Origin: JAGWRA01 sp035534615 | GTDB taxonomy: Bacteria; Acidobacteriota; Vicinamibacteria; Vicinamibacterales; CAVVIG01 | Direction: 5' to 3' | Length of the DNA: 18,160 nt | Assembly: GCA_035534615.1 (NCBI GenBank) | Contig: DATLRO010000060.1 | Span: forward strand, 1 to 18,160 | In this document: one piece after another, positions 14,844-18,160 of the stretch | Layout of the letters: each line of letters starts with the position of its first letter | How positions within the stretch are numbered: position 1 is the stretch's first letter | Program-made: the position numbers and the translations under genes | Notes under the pieces: model-generated | Database searches by the model: none | What the model was told of the DNA's origin: nothing | Seen by the model: the letters and a program-made list of their open reading frames with translations, nothing else

Positions 14844-15940
14844 GCGTACAGCAGGGGCAGGACCGCGCCGCCCGTCCTGCCGTACCGGCGGCGCACGTAC
14901 TCCGGCGAGGGGAACAGGTGCTGCCGCAGCAGCGCCAGCCGCTCGCGCCAGCCCCGCATCGCGTCCAGATCGCGCCGGAGCGCATCGACCAGCCGGCGCC
15001 CCCCGTTCAGGTACTCCAGCGTTCCTTCGCGCTCGGCGAGCGCCCTGGCGTCCGGGCTCCGCGCGAGCAGCGCGGCGACGAGGGTGGTGGGAAAACGGGC
15101 GTGAACGGCGTCGAGTTCGTGCAGGCCGATCGACAGGACGCGCCGTTCCGCAGCGAGCGCCGCGAAATCCCGCAGACCCGCTTCTCCAAGCGACACGGTC
15201 AGAAGATGGAGGTCCCAGAGCCAGAGCAGGTCGTCCGCATCGGGGTGGTGCGCCAGCCGATGGAGGCAGGCGATCAACAGATGATGCCCCGGGGCCGGCG
15301 CCAGCGCGTGTGGCGACAGCGCCGGGACACGGACCGCCGACGCCGCGATCTCGTCGAACCCCAGCACATCGGCGAAGCGGGGCACGTTCAGCGGCCGCCA
15401 GTGAATGTCGAGGGCATGGCGGATCCCGTGGCGATCGGTCCGATCGTAGTGGCACTGGCGCGTGACGAGCGCTCCGCTCACCTCGTTCGGCGCGGCATAG
15501 CCCGCCTCTTCCAGCACCCGCCGCACGCGCGGCACATCGGCTTCGCGGACCAGGAGATCGGCGTCGAGCCGCGGCCGGAGTGCAGGCTCCGGATACACCA
15601 GGTACGCCAGCGCCGCCCCCTTGAAAAGCAGGACCGGGCATCCGGCCGCGGCGAGCCGTGCAAGCAGCCGTTCCAGTTCCGGGCGGCGCACTTCCTCGAG
15701 GACGACCGCGTCCCGCCATACCGCGAGCAGCGTCTCGCGAATTGACGGCATCCAGCCCTGCAGGCGGCCATCACGACGGAGCTGGAAGGCGAGCAGCGGC
15801 GCAACCCGGTGGCCGCGCGCGGCCGCGACCAGGCGTGCCTGGTCCCCAGGCGACGGGATCATCCCGTCCGTGGCTGCTTCCAGGGTCGCGAGCAGCTGGC
15901 AGAGCTGGTGCTCGATCTCCGAGGAGTCCGTCAGAGTCAT
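14801..15940 (-). CDS. NTP_transf_5-family nucleotidyltransferase-like protein
   Basis: This 379-residue soluble protein contains LLFKGAALAYLVYPEP (Lys107), then RPRLDADLLV with the metal-ligand pair Asp126/Asp128, and later ALDIHW (Asp178/His180). This is the signature of the PF14907 'uncharacterised nucleotidyltransferase' family, a variant of the pol-beta/MNT fold. Homologues often occur in polysaccharide loci or near PqqD-like and lasso-peptide-type genes; the substrate is not known. The ATG at 15940 is preferred over a TTG at 15955; neither has a Shine-Dalgarno. It is transcribed toward the surface operon and overlaps the ligase gene tail to tail by 43 bp. Its promoter would share the repeat-rich divergent region with the NHL gene. 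Confidence 0.85.
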   Translation of the reverse strand: MTLTDSSEIEHQLCQLLATLEAATDGMIPSPGDQARLVAAARGHRVAPLLAFQLRRDGRLQGWMPSIRETLLAVWRDAVVLEEVRRPELERLLARLAAAGCPVLLFKGAALAYLVYPEPALRPRLDADLLVREADVPRVRRVLEEAGYAAPNEVSGALVTRQCHYDRTDRHGIRHALDIHWRPLNVPRFADVLGFDEIAASAVRVPALSPHALAPAPGHHLLIACLHRLAHHPDADDLLWLWDLHLLTVSLGEAGLRDFAALAAERRVLSIGLHELDAVHARFPTTLVAALLARSPDARALAEREGTLEYLNGGRRLVDALRRDLDAMRGWRERLALLRQHLFPSPEYVRRRYGRTGGAVLPLLYAYRWCRGVPRWFRR

Positions 15941-15967
15941 AGGGCGTTCGACCAATGAACGGTGAGG

Positions 15968-16006
15968 CCGTCAATGCCCGTCATTTTCGAGCAAATTTGC
16001 CGTCAA
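15968..16006 (+). repeat. Three CCGTCA(A/T) direct repeats, operator-like
   Basis: CCGTCAA occurs at 15968-15974 and 16000-16006, with CCGTCAT at 15978-15984. Start-to-start spacings are 10 and 22 bp, close to one and two helical turns. An inverted near-copy, TTGATGG, follows at 16011-16017. On the minus strand the repeat reads TTGACGG, resembling a -35 box. Phased repeats upstream of divergent genes suggest a regulator binding array (inference). Confidence 0.4.
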
Positions 16007-16022
16007 TACTTTGATGGCAAAT
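15995..16022. repeat. 12-bp inverted repeat with 4-nt loop
   Basis: The left arm ATTTGCCGTCAA (15995-16006) and right arm TTGATGGCAAAT (16011-16022) pair at all 12 positions except one G:T. The loop is TACT. Neither strand has a T-run right after it, so it looks more like a protein-binding dyad than a terminator. It overlaps the third CCGTCA repeat. Confidence 0.6.
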
Positions 16023-16083
16023 AAAATACGAATCAAGCCCGCGTTCAAACGGTCGATTGTGCATAAACAAGGCCTTAATTGGC

Positions 16084-16112
16084 TTGATCTGTGGCCCTGC
16101 GCCGGCGATAAT
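16084..16112 (+). promoter_or_regulatory. Candidate sigma-70-like promoter of the NHL protein gene
   Basis: TTGATC (16084-16089), a 17-nt spacer and GATAAT (16107-16112) match consensus 4/6 and 5/6. The predicted start near 16119 gives a leader of about 140 nt that contains both palindromes and the 22-codon ORF. Confidence 0.5.
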
Positions 16113-16195
16113 CTACAGGTACTTTATAGGACAGTTTGTTCCTCTTGAGGAAGTGCACTTCGCGCGGGATTGAGTTCGTTTCCGTTCTGAGTCCC

Positions 16196-16264
16196 ATGTC
16201 CCGATCGGTGCGACGCGCGCGCCGATCTCCAGCATCGGTCTCGCGCCGTTCTTCGGCATTATGA
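16196..16264 (+). CDS. Possible 22-residue Arg/Ser-rich leader ORF
   Basis: An ATG at 16196 opens 22 codons, beginning MSRSVRRARRSP and ending SSAL, with seven Arg and seven Ser. Its TGA (16262-16264) overlaps the ATG of the NHL gene (16261-16263) as ATGA. The NHL start has no Shine-Dalgarno of its own, so translational coupling through this leader is possible. The leader ORF itself also has only a weak TGAG 4 nt upstream. Chance cannot be excluded in GC-rich DNA. Confidence 0.25.
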   Translation: MSRSVRRARRSPASVSRRSSAL

Positions 16265-18160
16265 CGCGACCTGCTTCCATCTCCGTTCGTCGAGCAGTCC
16301 GCTGGCTCGCGGTCTCCGCGGTGGCGCTCCTTGCGATCGCGCCCGGTCTGCGCGGCCTGACCGTGCATGCCCAGAGTGCGACCGAGATCTGGCAGGTCGT
16401 CTTTGCCGTCCCGGGCGTCACCGGTCTTCCGGCGGTTCCCGCGCCGAACCCCGGCCTGGCGTTCCCGTCCGGACTCGCCTCGGTGCCGGCGACCAACCTG
16501 AGCGGCCAGCCCCTGCCGCTCGCGGGCGACATCGTGGTCGCGGACACCTGGAACAACATGATCCGGGCGTTCGATCCGACGACCGGTGCGGAGACCTTGA
16601 GCCTGGGCTCGCCGTCGAGCACCTACTTCAATCAGCCGGCGCAGGTGAAGGTCGACGCCAACGGACTGCTGGTCGTGACGGACACCTATAACAACGCCGT
16701 CGAGATCTTCAACGCAGACGGCACGCCCGACAATCTCCTGACCGGGCCCGACGGCTCGCCGACCAACCGCCTGACCGGGTTCGACTGGCCCAAGGGGATC
16801 GCGATGACCCCCGGGACGGCCATCGGCGTGCCGAACACCGGAACGATCGCCGTGATCAGCAGCGGCAACTTCACCAAGCCGAGCTCGATCATCGACGTCC
16901 AGGTGTTCAATTCGATGCTGCAGCCCCTGTTCTCGTTCGGGGAACCGACGAACCCCAGCAAACCAGGCCAGCTGCACGCGCCGCTCGCGGTCGCGATCGA
17001 CCCGACGACGGGCGACTTCCTGGTGACCGACACGGCGACCGGCACGACGCCGGCGCAGGTGCTGGTGTACGACTCGACCGGCAATTATCTCTTCAGCTTC
17101 ACGAATCCCAGCACGGATCCGACCGGACCGATGTCCTTCCCGATCGACATCGCCGTCGAGCCGGGCAGCGGGCGCGTGCTGGTGGCCGACGCCGGCACGA
17201 GCGTCATCTACTTCTTCACGGTCGACTACGCGGCCCAGACCGCGACGGAGGACTTCGCGATCAGCGGCAGCAACACGCCGATCCAGTTCCTGTCGCCCGG
17301 CGGTCTCGGGTTCAATGCCAAAGGCCAGCTTCTGGTCACGACCGGTACTTACAACAGCAACTTCTCGAGCTACGACCCGACGACCCAGTTCATTCTGGTG
17401 TTCGACCGGCCGTCGCTGGCGATCTCGAACGTCGCGGTCGCCAACAATGGCGTCCCGGTGACCGCCGCGGTGACGCCCGGCACGACGCTGGATTTCACGG
17501 TGACGCTGTCCTCTCCGTCCGGGACCGTCAGCAGCGTGTCGGTGGCCGGGAGCCTCACGGATCTGTCGGGAACGCAGGTCTCGCTGGGGACGGCATCGCC
17601 CACGGGCGGCAACGTCACGGCGGGGACGCCCGAGACGGTGAGCTTCAGCTACACCGTGCCGTCGACGACAACGCAGGGGAACCTGTCGTTCACGGCGACG
17701 GCGACCGGCACCATCAACAGCGGAACGGCCACGAGCGCGAGCGTCACGACCACGAGTCTCCCGCTGGCGGTGGCGGTCGTGCCGTCCGGTGGCGACACGA
17801 CGGCGCCGACGATCACGGCCGCGCTGAGCCCCGCGAGCCCGCAGTCGCCCCCGTGGTACAACACGCCGGTGCAGGTGACGCTGGCGGCGACCGACAACAC
17901 GGGCGGATCGGGCGTCAAGGAGATCGATTACTACTTCGTCGGCGCGCAGACGCTCATCGATCACGGGACGGCCTTCTTCCCCGACCAGGTTCTCGCGTCG
18001 AGCGCGGCGCCGCTGATCGACCAGGACGGCACCACGACGCTCTACTACCGGGCGGTCGACAACGCCGGGAACGCGAGCGCCTATCAGCAGCTCACGGTGC
18101 AGGTCGATCAGACCCCGCCCTACGTCCAGAGCTTCAAGGTCTCGCCGGCCGCGACGGGCC
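16261..18160 (+). CDS. Secreted NHL-repeat/Ig-like domain protein, 3' end outside window
   Basis: The frame is open from the ATG at 16261 to the window end (633 codons, no stop). Residues 1-37 are a signal peptide (RRAVRWLAVSAVALLAIAPG, cleavage after VHA). About six NHL-type propeller blades follow (about 67-382), each with a G-x-x-V-V-A-D-T-x-N-N-x-I-like strand. Clear examples are GDIVVADTWNNMIRAFD (89-105), GLLVVTDTYNNAVEIF (135-150), GDFLVTDTATG (251-261) and GRVLVADAG (304-312). A Thr/Ser-rich Ig-like domain covers about 384-500. The segment from 512 (DTTAPTITAALSP, WYNTPVQVTLAATDN, GSGVKEIDYYF, YYRAVDNAGN) is the bacterial Ig-like/OmpL47-type repeat, and a further repeat seems to begin at 616. 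It is probably a large exported or surface-bound protein, and a sorting tail could lie beyond the edge. Codon use matches its neighbours. Function is unknown. Confidence 0.88.
   Translation, partial: MTRPASISVRRAVRWLAVSAVALLAIAPGLRGLTVHAQSATEIWQVVFAVPGVTGLPAVPAPNPGLAFPSGLASVPATNLSGQPLPLAGDIVVADTWNNMIRAFDPTTGAETLSLGSPSSTYFNQPAQVKVDANGLLVVTDTYNNAVEIFNADGTPDNLLTGPDGSPTNRLTGFDWPKGIAMTPGTAIGVPNTGTIAVISSGNFTKPSSIIDVQVFNSMLQPLFSFGEPTNPSKPGQLHAPLAVAIDPTTGDFLVTDTATGTTPAQVLVYDSTGNYLFSFTNPSTDPTGPMSFPIDIAVEPGSGRVLVADAGTSVIYFFTVDYAAQTATEDFAISGSNTPIQFLSPGGLGFNAKGQLLVTTGTYNSNFSSYDPTTQFILVFDRPSLAISNVAVANNGVPVTAAVTPGTTLDFTVTLSSPSGTVSSVSVAGSLTDLSGTQVSLGTASPTGGNVTAGTPETVSFSYTVPSTTTQGNLSFTATATGTINSGTATSASVTTTSLPLAVAVVPSGGDTTAPTITAALSPASPQSPPWYNTPVQVTLAATDNTGGSGVKEIDYYFVGAQTLIDHGTAFFPDQVLASSAAPLIDQDGTTTLYYRAVDNAGNASAYQQLTVQVDQTPPYVQSFKVSPAATG

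Larger units (their letters stand above)
15941..16260 (+). other. Divergent intergenic region between nucleotidyltransferase and NHL protein genes
   Basis: These 320 bp form the most AT-rich part of the window. They contain three CCGTCA elements, a 12-bp dyad, a plus-strand promoter candidate (16084-16112), two leader palindromes (TTCCTC-TT-GAGGAA at 16139-16152 and AAGTGCACTT at 16151-16160) and a 22-codon leader ORF (16196-16264). No tRNA or recognisable riboswitch was seen. Confidence 0.6.

Noticed and set aside
16119..16260. Cyclic-di-GMP or other riboswitch in the NHL gene leader
   Set aside because: The leader shows only short palindromes; none of the conserved GEMM-type core sequences could be recognised.
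16075..17964. 629-codon minus-strand ORF opposite the NHL protein gene
   Set aside because: The translation is an R/G/H-rich shadow. The plus frame has a signal peptide, NHL blades and Ig-like motifs.

Overview
The window is very GC-rich. It has dense genes, GTG starts and 1-4 nt overlaps between neighbours, and strong third-position GC that opens long false antisense frames. The gene content (multi-PAS histidine kinases, a tyrosine-tailed Wzc-type kinase, an NTP_transf_5 protein, an NHL/Ig-like secreted protein) fits a soil or subsurface member of Acidobacteriota, perhaps the Vicinamibacteria. That assignment is inference from protein style only. No rRNA, tRNA, CRISPR array, transposase or integrase was seen.

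Left edge (1-804, minus strand): the first 54 codons of a glycoside hydrolase family 15 (glucoamylase/trehalase-like) gene that runs off the window, preceded by an XRE-type regulator with an antitoxin-like N-terminus.

Signalling operon (872-7383, minus strand): five genes joined by four overlapping stop/start junctions. In transcription order they are a membrane CHASE3-HAMP-PAS-PAS histidine kinase, a single-domain Rcp1-like response regulator, a soluble hybrid kinase (REC-PAS-HisKA-HATPase-REC), a small PAS + His-acceptor protein with no ATPase domain, and an FAD/NAD oxidoreductase of the type often found fused to SelD. No gene in the set carries a DNA-binding or GGDEF output. It reads as a self-contained phosphorelay linked to a redox enzyme, and is the most unusual part of the window.

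Metabolic/stress operon (7703-10210, minus strand): a DJ-1/PfpI-family protein (isonitrile-hydratase-like), a dienelactone hydrolase-family protein and a DUF3810 membrane protein with an HEWAH motif. The last two overlap by 4 nt, and a 9-bp perfect hairpin spans the final stop codon.

Surface polysaccharide operon (10588-14843, plus strand): a secreted/anchored protein with a carboxypeptidase-regulatory-like domain, a Wzz/BY-kinase fusion with nine tyrosines in its last 21 residues, and an O-antigen ligase/Wzy-like polymerase. A converging nucleotidyltransferase-family gene (14801-15940, minus) overlaps the ligase gene tail to tail by 43 bp.

Right edge (15941-18160): an AT-richer divergent control region with phased repeats, a 12-bp dyad, a good sigma-70-like promoter and leader palindromes. 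It precedes a secreted NHL-propeller/Ig-like protein that is still open at the window end. A 22-codon Arg/Ser-rich leader ORF overlaps the start codon of that gene.
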